From: Papaver somniferum
Lineage: Eukaryota; Streptophyta; Magnoliopsida; Ranunculales; Papaveraceae
Direction of reading: 5' to 3'
Length of the DNA stretch: 64,000 nt
Assembly: GCF_003573695.1 (NCBI RefSeq)
Contig: NC_039358.1
Location: 100,626,117 to 100,690,116 of the forward strand
The position numbers and the translations under genes were made by a program. A model generated the notes under the pieces. It had not been told where the DNA came from and did no database searches. It saw only the letters and a program-made list of their open reading frames with translations. Below are positions 22,723-33,492 of the stretch, one piece after another. Each line of letters starts with the position of its first letter. The stretch's first letter is position 1.

Positions 22723-25090
22723 TGTTAGATCACTACTCGGTCGAACTCGCATGCGTTTCTATCTCAAGCATGTTTGTCAATGTTAGTGATCAAAACTATA
22801 AGTCTTGATTTCTAGCCTATTTATAGATGTTTCGGACTAGGACATAGATTGTGTAGTTGAGCATTAGAATTCACGACGTTCATTATTTGAAGACGAAGAA
22901 CTACTAAGGGGAGCTTGTGGCACTTTATCGACAAAAGGTATGTGGAGACTGAAACTCAGATATCACTTGGAAAGTCTATTTCTACTCTATTTCCTATTAT
23001 ACACATTTGAGATTTCGAGCTGAGTTTGTCTCGCTTATATATTTCTCGAAATATGTGTTGGCAAGTTTTCGCTTCGACCAAGTTCATCTTATATTCTTGA
23101 CGAATGTCAGAATATGACCATGTGAAAATCGCCGAGTAACATCTTACATGGTTTGTGTGATACAATCATTTGGTGTGGACTTGGAATGTTTCGTTATGAT
23201 TATTTCAATATCTTGAAAATTGCTTTGATGCTAATAGTGTGTGAAAACGGCTGTTGCCATCCTCTAAGAAAGTTTCAATGACTGAAATAAAGAGTTTAGA
23301 ATCATAAGTGTGTTCTCACATTTATCTGTAAGTCCAAAACCGGGAACCTGAAGTATGCGTACCCGTACGCGTACTGGTGGTTGTTGGATGTCCGGGCAAG
23401 TATGTGTACCCGTATGCATACTGGCGGAAGTCTCACGTCCGTGAATTTCTGCTGGAGTTTGGAACTGTGAATTGGTATGCACACCCGTACGCGTACGGGC
23501 ACAACCATACTCGGATCGGCTGCTTAAGTATGCGTACCCGTTTGCATACTTGAGTTGGTTACTTTCTGAAATCAAACTGTGACTATAATGTTCACGAACT
23601 GATTCGAGTGAATCAAACCCGATTTTGCTTCAATTGTGTTCTTGTATACTTCTATGAGAATATAGCAATTGAACGGCTCTTTAACTAGTTTCATTTGAGT
23701 CATTTGAACTAGTTATGGTTAAGATGAATAAGGTTGATATGAGAGTAATCATATGGCTAACTTCGGTTAACTATTTGTGAGCCAACATGATGTACACGTT
23801 TGGGTACGGTTACATAAACCTAAATGAGGGTACATTTCATTTGTGTGTAACAAACTATGTTCGATCTAATGGTTGAAAGATATTAGCTTGGTTGAATCGG
23901 GTTTTTCATCTAATGGCGAATATTGAATGCTTTGTTACCAAGGTAACTTGGGTTTCAGACCCTGATTTGAAAACTATATAAAGGAGAACTCTAACAACTG
24001 GGAAACCTAATCCCCACACCTCTTGTGTGTTACTAGTTGCATCAACTAGAGTCGATTCTCCTTTAACCTTAGGTTTCTATCGAGACCCTGTAGGTTAACG
24101 ACTTCAAAGACTTCATTGGGATTGTGAAGCCAGACCCAACTATTTTCTTTGTAGTTGCGTGTTTAGATCTTGCCTGATTCTATCGTTTGAGTACTATCTT
24201 CTCTAAGATTTTTTCGGGATTTAATCTCCGATAGGCAAGATAAAAAGTAATCACAAACACCTTCGTCTCATCGTTTGTGATTCCACCATATCTAGTTTCG
24301 CCATCATACGATTTAGATTATTGTGAGGTGATTGATAATACTAGGATGTTCTTCGGGAATATAAGTCTGTCTTATCAATTGGTTCATGTTCACCTTGATT
24401 TATCAAAAGACGGAACAAAACTCATAGGTATTTCTGTGAGAGACAGATTTATCTATTCCAATAGACTTTTCTGTGTGAGACAAATTTGTTTATCAAGTCT
24501 TCAACTTTGGGTCGTAGCAACTATTGGTTGTGGGTGAGATTAGCTAAGGGAATCAAGTGCGTAGTATCCTGCTGGGATCAGAGACGTAAGGAACGCAACT
24601 ATACCTTGAATCAGTGTGAGATTGATTAGGGTTCAACTATAGTCCAGTCCGAAGTTCATTGGTAGTAGGCTAGTGTCTGTAGCGCCTTAATACAGTGTGG
24701 TGTTCAAACTTGACTAGGTCCCGGGGTTTTTCTGCATTTGCGGTTTCCTCCTTAACAAAATTCTGGTGTGTGTGTTATTTCTTTTCCGCATTATATTTTG
24801 TTATATAATTGAAATATCACAGGTTGTGCGTTAAGATCAATCAATTAGATAATCCAACCTTTGGTTGTTGATTTAAATTGATTGACACTTGAACATTGGT
24901 CTTTGGTACCGTTCAAGTTGTTTCACATAATAATCAGGCTCGCGGATTTCTATCTGCTTGATTTGCTGATTACATTGTGAAACAGAGATATAAACTCTTT
25001 GATATACTTTTCTCTAGATTGAGTTTGTTTGTCTAGTTGATTCTCTAGAAAGTATATTGGAGTAAGTCATCTCAGATTGCCAAACGAATT

Positions 25091-25091
<1 letters not shown>
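22723..25091 (+). mobile_element. Element C 3' LTR (end missing)
   Basis: Starts TGTTAGATCACTACTCGG after the purine tract. From about 23,810 it repeats window bases 1-1240. The match stops at CAAACGAATTG (25081-25091), where a poly-T tract replaces the last 33 or so bases (terminal TTTTTCA). No target duplication for element C can be tested, since its left end lies outside the window. Confidence 0.87.
23350..23560 (+). repeat. Palindromic minisatellite in the C 3' LTR
   Basis: About four irregular units built around GTATGCGTACCCGTACGCGTACTGG-like cores (first core 23352-23376, each core itself near-palindromic), spaced 45-65 bases. The B 5' LTR has a shorter version (2896-3056), the solo LTR a diverged one with ATGCATACCAGTATGC cores (42664-42895), and A and D a different sequence at the equivalent place. 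The minus-strand ORFs here (23264-23575) are a by-product of the repeat. Confidence 0.75.

Positions 25092-25128
<37 letters not shown>
25092..25128 (+). repeat. Poly-T tract (37 T)
   Basis: An uninterrupted run of T that ends the C 3' LTR prematurely and precedes unrelated sequence. On the minus strand this is poly-A, as left at the 3' end of a retroposed copy, but no such element could be recognised to its right. Confidence 0.85.
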
Positions 25129-25829
25129 CATTTTTAAGTACCAATGACATTTTGGGGACAATATTGCTCTATAATATTGGTCAACCCATGTAGGAGCTGT
25201 CCAATCGTTATAGATTCAAAATTGAAAGCTCGCCGCGCGAGCTTTCAAGACTGTCTATGATACGCTCTTAATTTTCTTGCGGAATATAAAGTATGAATTA
25301 TATACTTCTGATGCTGCATTAAAGACATACAAAATTCTGATATTTCTATGTTTCTACAGCTGGGTAGAGGTGATCTTCCGATTTTCATATTTGTCAAAAA
25401 TTTAGGCAAGGACTGTTCTTCATTAGCCTCTCGTCCTCACCGTCAAACTAGTCATATTACCCGATTAACCCTCGTATATTTTTCGATATATACAATTCCA
25501 TGATCAAATCCACTCATAAAATTGATCTGAAAATCATGAAATCGCCTTTTGAAACAAACAATCGAAATTACAGTTTAGGGGTAACTTACGAGGAAATTAA
25601 TGAGAGTAACTTCCACGAACCCTTATGAACTATTTCTCCTTCTCTTTAATAAAATGATAATTTTGCAAAATCTAGGCTCGTAAATAATTTTCATGGAAAA
25701 AACAGGATATGCGTGAAATTTTCCATCTGTGGGTTGTTGAATGATAAAAAATTGAAAAATGGGCCTGATAATTGTTTTCATTATACTGGAATACATAACA
25801 ATGTTATGATTATTTCAACACACATTCTC
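25129..25829. other. Intergenic, no gene seen; contains a hairpin
   Basis: AT-rich, no coding signal. At 25222-25248 there is a perfect inverted repeat with 11-base arms (TTGAAAGCTCG / CGAGCTTTCAA) around a CCGCG loop. The end of the C LTR and any junction sequence left by the poly-T event would be sought here. Confidence 0.6.
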
Positions 25830-26033
25830 AAATGGAATCCCTAGCACTGATACAATCTTTTAAAGACATTCAACCTAGAACTTGTAATTCTGTTGCTCAT
25901 GAACTAGCTAAATTGGTAAAAAACAACAAGTCGTCTATGTACTCGTCTGTCCCTCCTGTTTGGTTTAGGCCTTTTGTCGAGGAGGACCATTATCTTTTTT
26001 GAAAGCCGTTACAAAAAAAATAAAAAAAATAAA
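25830..26033 (+). pseudogene. LINE 3' tail: RNase H C-terminus plus poly-A
   Basis: The frame from 25830 reads SFKDIQPRTCNSVAHELAKL and later a VPPVWFRPFVEED segment before a TGA at about 25999. This is the usual C-terminal end of the RNase H domain in plant L1-type LINEs (NxVAHxLAK then PxWx). An A-rich tail (26010-26033) follows about ten bases later. It is a short 5'-truncated copy on the plus strand. A diverged AGTT(T/A)AGGGG-like sequence on both sides (about 25572 and 26036) might be its duplication, but this is weak. Confidence 0.6.
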
Positions 26034-26954
26034 AGTAGTTAAGGGATAACTTCAGGAGTTATTAACAACTATGTTTTTACTAGAGTGGATAGTTTGGTTC
26101 GGTGGTTTGCAAAACACGCTCCCATGTAACAGCTCTCCTTTATCCCATCCTAGTTTCTTCGTTTCGGTTTACACGGCGATTGAGATGGAAATGTATGAGA
26201 TCCGATTTCTCAAATCCTGAGCTTACTTTCTACACTGCCTTCCAGGTTTGCAAAACTTACCCACCAACAGATAGACGAGGGTAAAACAGCATTTGAAGAC
26301 TGGAGCTTTGATTAGCTGGAGGCTAAACAATAACTTCACAAGCGATGGCCCCTAGAAACGAATAAGTAAACACCAACATAAATTCTAGAATAAAAAAAAA
26401 ATTGTAATTAGACAAATCCATTGGGATTCTGGAGGGACAAGTTTTTGAGTTGATAACATGTTCTTGTTTCCAATGTTCCAAGTAATTTTTCTGTAATTAG
26501 GGTAAGCAAATCAGCCAGTGTGACTTTAATACATGTCAAAAAGTTTTAACCGTTTTATGTCAATCAAATTTTCTCCAGGCTGTCATTGTTTGAAAAATCA
26601 TGCACTAGAAAGGTACAACGACAATTTATCGGTACTGAAAAACAAATGTATTTTTATGTTAAGGACTGATCTGTAAATAGACAGAGCTTCCACAGAGTAA
26701 TGTGGCAAATCCAGTAATATTTCGAAATCCTAAACCTTACTTGATAATCATAAGAAAACAAAAACCTGTTAAAAAAAAGAGTTTTTTCAGAAAAAAGTAC
26801 CTGCGCTTGCTGTGTTCCCGCCATAAACACCATATCACCATCCCTCTCATTTTTCATTTAAAATAAAAATAAAAAATGTAAATATATAATTTTTTATTTT
26901 TTATTTTGTGTTTAATGAATTAAACCGCCTTTTGTCCAAAACCACGTATCACGC
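26034..26954. other. Upstream intergenic region of the PLATZ gene
   Basis: No coding sequence recognised. The ORF at 26102-26284 lacks similarity that I can name. The last part is A/T-rich (26860-26925) and leads into the promoter. Confidence 0.55.
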
Positions 26955-26962
26955 TATAAATA
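26955..26962 (+). promoter_or_regulatory. TATA box of the PLATZ gene
   Basis: TATAAATA lies 140 bases before the start codon, in a good context (ACGCTATAAATAACTG). Transcription would begin about 30 bases downstream, near 26,990, leaving a 5' leader of about 110 bases before splicing. Confidence 0.7.
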
Positions 26963-27020
26963 ACTGAGGTTTCTGAGTTAGGGTTTTTTCAAAAAGAACA
27001 TCTGTGCAGAGTGCAGCTAC

Positions 27021-27094
27021 AGGTAAAATTGGTTAAGGTGAGAGACAGAGAGAGAGAGAAGAGAATTGATCATTTGATTCATTGATTCTTCAGG
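27021..27094 (+). other. Possible 5'-leader intron and GA repeat
   Basis: CTACAG/GTAAAATT at 27021 and TTGATTCTTCAG at 27094 could bound a 74-base intron in the 5' leader. Inside lies a GAGA repeat (about 27040-27061). The repeat resembles the GAGA or Y-patch type leader elements of plants. If the segment is not spliced the leader simply contains it. Confidence 0.4.
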
Positions 27095-27101
27095 TATAAT
27101 C

Positions 27102-29148
27102 ATGGTGATGAAACCAGCATGGTTAGAAGGTTTAATTGCTGAAACATTCTTTACAAATTGTGGGACCCACGAGAATCGCAGGAAAAATGAGAAGAACGTA
27201 TTCTGTTTGGATTGTCTTCGTAGTATTTGCCCTCACTGTGTTTCTTCTCATCGTTCTCATCCACTCATACAGGTTCAGTTTCATTTTTTTTACAAACACA
27301 CTTTTACTCAATTTCTCTTTCACTACTCTGGTTATATTCAAATTCTACTCTGTTTTTTTCTTTTTTGTTTCTTGAAATTTAGCTCTATCATTTTGATTAA
27401 TTGTGCTTTGTTTGTTTATACTCATTTGTTGAATTTTGTGATTTGAGGTTGTAAATTAACTGTTCAAAAGATCTTGCTGTTCTTGAACTAAATTTCATAG
27501 TATTTAGAGAAGAAAAATAATGTTTTGCTTCACTGTTACTGTTAATTCAACTTAAAAGCTCTTTGTTATATTATCCGCTGCTGTTTTAGTTGATTAATTC
27601 CATTCCAAATCCAATTTCCGTTTTTCTGTTTCTTTAGAATCCATCAATTCCTTGAAAATTTCATATGAATTACTTAATTTTGATAGTATTCTGTTTGTAA
27701 TTGTTGGATAAATTTTGGAAGTATTGTTTGTTAGGAAATTTTGTATTTTATTGTCTGATTTTCCATTGATTCCCTCTGTTTTAGATTTGTTTCTTTCCTC
27801 TTTTAGAAAATCACTATTATACATATTTTCTGTAAGGTTCCTTAGCTCCCGTTGCTTTCATGAAAGTGAAAGTTTGACCAATTTTTCCTTCTTCTTTACT
27901 TCCATCAATAATTTTACTGTACTGAATTTAAAACATATAATTCAAATTTCTTCAACCTCACCCTCAATAGCAATGATGCTGCCCTAGTGCCTAAGAACTG
28001 TCATTTTTGTTCATAAATTACTAAAATATCCTTGGTATCATACCTCTGAATTGTTATCATATTTTGCTTAATTCAAATTGTAGACGTTTAATGAGAAAAA
28101 GTAAGAACTGCATAATTAAATTAAACGAGTTTGAGTGAGCTGGTGGTAATCATTGCAACAAATCTTAACTAATAATGAAAGTTGCTGTACAGGTGCGACG
28201 GTACGTTTACAACGATGTGGTTCGATTGGATGATCTCGAGAAGCTTATCGACTGTTCTTATGTTCAGGTAGAAGAATTTTAATTAGTCCGTGAAGATGAC
28301 TTGTGTTTGACCAATGATAATAATCTTTAAAATTTCAAGACATGTTTGTTAAATGAAATCACACTTATGTTTTTGCAGCCTTACACTATAAACAGTGCGA
28401 AAGTAATCTTTTTGAACCCAAGGCCTCAGACAAGGGCTTGCAAGGGTTCCGCCAATATTTGCTACAATTGTGACAGAATTCTCCAAGAGAAATATCACTT
28501 CTGTTCACTTTCTTGCAAGGTATATCTTTAAGTTACTTAATAACACTAGTTTACAAGTAATGAATAATATATGATTGATCCGTACGATCACACTAGATGT
28601 TTAATTTCGATTTTCGTTCTTCATCATGAAATTTAGCATATACATATATATAGTTACTTACTACATTTCATAATCCTTGACCCGTACCTTAAAATTGTGC
28701 CATTAAACAAAATAACTTTTTGAGTATCTGTTTTTATCGAAAGAGATTAAGTTGAGAGCTTAAGTTTGAATTATTAATAACACGTACGCCTCGAAAACGA
28801 AATGAAATGCAGGTTGATCACGTGGTACTACAAGGTGGAGACCTGTCAAGTATACTATACAGATTCCACGAATCCGATTTCGAGTTCTCGCAGTTCGAGG
28901 GTTTGCAAATGGATGGTTCAGACATAACAGAAGAAGATGATACAACTCCTAATTCAATTTTGGAAGATCACCCATTGGGTTTCAAGAATTCATCTTGTTC
29001 CAGTAACAATTCTAGGAACAATTCTGGTATTTCGCAAGATTCCTCGGTAGGTTTAGTTAAGAAAAAGAAAGGAAACGGGTTTTTCCCTGGTAATGTTTTT
29101 TCCTTTAGTAGAAGAAAGGGAGCTCCTCAAAGAGCACCACTTTCTTAG
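27102..29148 (+). CDS. PLATZ: PLATZ-family zinc-binding DNA-binding protein, four coding exons
   Basis: Coding exons 27102-27272, 28193-28267, 28379-28519 and 28813-29148 join in phase with GT-AG introns to give 240 residues, usual for the plant-specific PLATZ family of AT-rich-sequence binding nuclear proteins (generally transcriptional regulators). The N-terminal motif KPAWLEGLIAETFF leads into the first zinc site: C20, H23, C35, C38, C43, C46, H50, H53. Exons 2-3 carry VRRYVYNDVVRLDDLEKL and FLNPRPQ, and the second site C110, C113, C124, C128 (CX2CX10CX3C). The C-terminal exon is Ser/Asn-rich, with a basic KKKK-like stretch and RRKGAPQRAPLS at the end, as in other family members. All splice sites and the frame are intact, so I expect it to work. 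It stands alone among transposons. Confidence 0.96.
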
Positions 29149-29876
29149 AAATCAAAATCAAACCCTTCCAGAAAATTTAAGATGGTTGTAGGGTAGGTAG
29201 TTATTAATTAGTTAGCGATGAACTCTGAAGAATTGGCATGTACGTATGTTGAGATTAGCAATCTCGACTCATATTATGTTGAGAGGTTTCTCTTTTTCTT
29301 CTTTAATCTCGTCGGAAGGTGCTGCTTAGAGCGTTTCCATTACGGAAATAGGTGGCAATACACAGCCGTAGAAAGCGGTACGTTATTGTTTACCAATTTT
29401 GTAATCGATGTAATGGAAAATGCACATAAATATATAGATAGGTATATGCATGCATGGTTATGTAATATAAACTTAAGAATTTACTAAAATTTTCTTTTAC
29501 TTGGTTATAATTGCTAAATCAATTTAATGAATTGTTACTGATAAGTAGAAATGATTTGAATACTACGCGTAAATTTATAATGAAACTCAAAGTGTAAATT
29601 TATATATGAGATCGTTGCTGATTGATATTTCATAGCTGATAAGATTTGAATGCTAGGGGCATTGAATAATGAATATACCCTACTCTTTCATCTCATACCC
29701 TACTCTATGAATCTTCGAGTGGTCACTTCCAATATATCTGGAAAGAGAAACTGAGAAGAGCTAGCTATACGCCTATACCATATTAAAGGTTGGTCTACCT
29801 TTTAGAACAGTTAGCTTGCAGTACAAGATCCTTCGTTTAAGAGTAGAGGGGACACCGAGACTTGTTAGTTTACTCT
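29149..29876 (+). other. 3' flank of the PLATZ gene
   Basis: Contains the 3' untranslated region, with several possible A/T-rich polyadenylation signals between 29,400 and 29,520. The 89-codon ORF at 29218 is in this region and I see no support for it. Confidence 0.55.
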
Positions 29877-29884
29877 ATTGAAAC

Positions 29885-30512
29885 CAGGGTTTGAAAAACG
29901 GGTCATGCCTCACGTCATCGCCACTGGATGTGACCGTTATAACGAGTTTTGTCAGGTGTGAAAACGTTTCGGAAAAAACGCGTTTTTTATACGTTATTTT
30001 AAAATAACGGGTGTTATAATGGTTAAATAGAAAATAAAAAAAAATTATGATCTGAAATCCCTATCTAACAGTTATAACGTGCGTGAAAACAATTATAACG
30101 GGTCTAATAACGTTGTTATGACATTTTTTATATATTGTTATTTTATTTTTTATTTTCAAAGTTATTATTGTAATTTTTTAATCTTTAATTTAAAAAGTAA
30201 AGAATTGTTAACAAATATTTTTAAATTATTTTTCTATAAAAACGGTTATAACTGACGTGAAAACGGAAAAAAAAAAAGGTCTAAAAAACTCGCATTAAAA
30301 TGTTATTTATAAGCAAAAAACGTAAAATTCAATTTTAGAAAAACAGTTATAACGTGTGTGAAAACGGAAAAACGGTCCTAAAAAACTGTCGTTATTTCCT
30401 ATTTATCGGCTTTTTATAGGCACGAGATTCGGGGACCCTCACGGCCACGATATATGAGCGTGACCGTTTTAACGGCGGTTTTTCAGGAAAAACGGGTGTT
30501 TTTCAACCCTTG
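29885..30512. mobile_element. Non-autonomous hAT-like element (628 bp)
   Basis: Begins CAGGGTTTGAAAAACGGGT and ends with the imperfect inverse of this (its right end reads CAAGGGTTGAAAAACACC on the other strand). It is flanked by identical 8-bp duplications ATTGAAAC (29877-29884 and 30513-30520). CAGGG-type ends with 8-bp duplications are the mark of hAT transposons. The interior has no ORF but repeats the motif GTTATAACG(T/G)G(T/C)GTGAAAACGG, or parts of it, about six times in direct and inverse order, which may serve as transposase-binding subterminal repeats. Confidence 0.9.
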
Positions 30513-30594
30513 ATTGAAACCTAAAACTTAATCAAGGAGGGTTCCATATCCATTATTACACTCTTAAAAGTTAATTAAGGAGGGTTCTATATCT

Positions 30595-31587
30595 GACGAG
30601 ATTGGGGCATACCCAGATTAATTGGGGTATACCCATTTTATTCCTATCCAAACTAGTGTGCTAAGGGGTGTCTAAAAGGTGTTAAAAGACCAAATTGCCC
30701 ATACTAAAAAACCATGCCGACCAAAACATATTAAAAAAAAATCAAAATCTTTCTTCTACACTCTAACTATACATGTGAAATCAAAAAAAAAAAAAAAAAA
30801 AAAAAAAACGAAGAATCAAAACGAACCAAAAGTCGGCAAGGTATTTTTTGTCGACCTTGCCGACTAAAATATAGTCGGCAGGGTATAAGGTTGAATACCA
30901 TGCCGACTTTTCATCTCTGAGATTAACAGTTACAGGGTCGGCAAGATATCCATCTCTATACCTTGTCGACTATATTTTAACTGGCAGGTTATGAAATTAA
31001 TACCTTGCCGACTAATCATGCATTTATAACACCTTCTATGTATGTCAAAAATCATATAGTCGGCAGGGTATTTTTTTATCGACCTTGCCGGCCATAAGTT
31101 GTCGGCATGTTCTTCATCCGCAGACCTTGCCGACCGGATATAGTCGGCATGTTCTTCATCCATAGACCTTGCCGACTTTTCATACTTTCATAACTGAAAA
31201 TGTTGATTCCTTCTATAATTTTGAGTATAAAATCGTCCAGCGGCTCTACAATCCCATATTTATAAGTGTTTGGGTAGTACGATTTCATTTCCGTTACAAG
31301 TAAATTCTTAAAAGAAAAAAAAATCTCAAAAATCTACCCACATCCATGAGTTCAATCTAAAATAAAACATAATTTCAAAATTTTAATCAACTAATTAACT
31401 AATTAAATTAATTATCCTAATCACATTTATCAGTGTTAATTATTCAAGGGTAGATTAGCCATTTTTGTAAATATGTGGATAAGGGGGTTTGTATTTTACT
31501 TCAAAATGACCTTATTTTGTCTCATTTGGTATACCCCAATTAATTTGGGTATACCCCAATTAATTTGGGTATACCCCAATCAAGCCA
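30595..31587. mobile_element. Inverted-repeat DNA element (993 bp) with GTCGGCA motifs
   Basis: Flanked by a 12-base direct repeat GGTTCTATATCT (30583-30594 and 31588-31599). The ends are inverted: GATTGGGG(C/T)ATACCCA followed by ATTAATTGGGGTATACCC at the left, and the inverse, repeated three times, at the right. The interior (30833-31180) has about ten copies of GTCGGCA or TGCCGAC, mostly paired as GTCGGCA(A/G)GGTAT ... ACCTTGCCGAC. It includes a run of 28 A (30781-30808). The superfamily is unclear: the long duplication is nearest to Mutator-like elements (9-11 bp), and a pre-existing similar sequence near 30540 may lengthen the apparent repeat. Confidence 0.72.
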
Positions 31588-31679
31588 GGTTCTATATCTA
31601 TACACTCATAAATTTACATTATCTCGTATTTTTGGGAGTTGTTTTTCTTAATAGAACTTAAACGGTATTATAAGTGAAA

Positions 31680-31782
31680 CTAATATTTTGGGGATATGTT
31701 TGTCTTATAAAAATCTCGAAATGCCTTTTTTTGTGTGCAGATATGTAGAATTTTGTAAGATAAGTATCCCCTAAAATATTAG
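31680..31782. mobile_element. Small foldback element (103 bp)
   Basis: The two ends are near-perfect inverted copies over about 32 bases (CTAATATTTTGGGGATA at the left, TATCCCCTAAAATATTAG at the right, with the match running on through TCTTATAAAA / TTTTGTAAGA). There is no coding capacity and no clear target duplication. Confidence 0.6.
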
Positions 31783-32149
31783 CTCCAACTACCCTACCTT
31801 TTAGTTATATTAATAAAAGTGTGAGACAATATGAATTTGAGAGTGTGAAGGAATCTTTCCTCAAAATCAATTTGTAGTTTTTTTTTTTGATGAAAAGATT
31901 AGGTATATTAAACTAAACAAAATAATTCAATAATTTTACAATTTCATTTTTATCAAAAATATTAGAACTAATGCTCTCTTTTTGAACTGGCTGGTGCATA
32001 TGCATTGACCTGTGCTGAAATTTTCTGATCCTCGCTTCTTTAGCATTCGAGTCCGCTGCTTCATTGTGATTCCTGTTTATATATCTAACTTGAGTTTGAG
32101 GAAGATTTCCTAGAATGGTAATAGTTTCTTCTATAGTATTCTCCGCTAA

Positions 32150-32362
32150 CTAAGAATTGTCTTTGTTAATGATGGAAACTGATAAAATTTTACAGACTGT
32201 GACGATAGCTACGCTAGACAATAAATTTTCTTCTAGCCATTTTACCGTCTTTAGAAGAACTTTCGCTTCAGCATGAAGGGCCGAGGAAGCCCATTCGGAA
32301 CCTGTTGTAGTATGCATGAAAGCAAAATTCATTAATAGGTCCTCTTTTTTTGTAAAAAGCAT
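32150..32362 (-). pseudogene. LINE RNase H fragment
   Basis: Contains GSEWASSALHAEAKVLLKTV followed by KWLEE, the central segment of the RNase H-like domain that ends plant L1-type LINE ORF2. The catalytic Glu sits in HAEAK. The first catalytic Asp and the C-terminal part are not in this frame. Confidence 0.72.
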
Positions 32363-33492
32363 CTATGGATATTATCCAATCATTCTTAATATTGGACCAA
32401 GAAGGTTTTATACCCTTTACTTTCTGGATGCAATGGGTTTGTTTCTTATCTTTGATATTCGAAGAGATCATAAACTTCTTAATATGATCTATTAAAACTG
32501 TTGGGTTTGGGACGGGATACCACTTCACATCTATATTTCCAAATGAACCATAATATTGTCTTAATTTTCTCAATAAATTGCAGAAAAAAATTGCATCTGT
32601 AATCCATTTTTCTATCCAAGAAGTTATCAAATCCGTGTGAATTTTGGAGTTTAATGCATCTAAAGAACAACCAAACTATTGGACACTCTCGCGACATCTC
32701 CGAGTTATGAGATGCTAGTCTACTTCTCATATGAAGGATCTTCTGATATAATTTCCATACAAAAAGTTTAATTCTTGGGATAACTTGTATTTTCCAAAGT
32801 TTCTTCCAAGGAAAATCTCTGTTGTATTCATAAGCCCGATTCTGGTTAATGATAAAATTGTAAATTGTTTTTGGTCGAAAAAACTCTCGATTGATGATGT
32901 TTCCATCTAATTTTATCTGCTTCTCCTTTATTTGGTGAAATAGCTACAATTTTTTCTTTTATTTCTGTAGAAAATAGATCGTCTAATTTTTCGATGTCCC
33001 AAGAACCTTCAGAATTTATTAGTCTTGAACTTTTTCCGGTAAAGGATCTTCTATATCGCTCGGTTTTTGAAGTTTATCTGAATTGGGTATCCAGTTGTCC
33101 TCCCAAATCTTAGTATTAGCTCCATTTTTAGAGTTATGGTAATATTTTGCTACAAGCAACTTCACCCATAATTGATCTTTTTATGTCATTAGACGACTAG
33201 CCAATTTCGTTAGGAGAGCTATGTTGAATTTATGAGGATTTTTAATACCTAGTCCCCCTTGCGATTTTGGCTTGCACATGCTAATCCATGCTTTTATATA
33301 ACCTCCTTTTCTTTTCGACTCATCTTTATTTCACTAAAAATCTCTTTGAATTCTATCTAATTTATCCAGAGTTTCTTTAGGAATAGCCAGCACATGCATT
33401 TGGTAAGTTGGATAAGCTTGGAGGATGGATTGAATTAAGACTGTCCTTCCCGCTTGAGATAACAGCTTGGCCTTCCAACCTTATAAAGACGC

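Noticed and set aside
23264..23575. Minus-strand ORFs with repeated Arg/Val/Thr codons
   Set aside because: They arise from the palindromic minisatellite in the LTR. Overlapping frames are open for the same reason.
27102..27446. 114-codon unspliced ORF at the start of the PLATZ gene
   Set aside because: It reads through the first intron after codon 57. The spliced model keeps family residues in phase.
30679..31288. Short ORFs inside the 993-bp element
   Set aside because: They are made of repeated GTCGGCA motifs and a poly-A run and carry no protein features.
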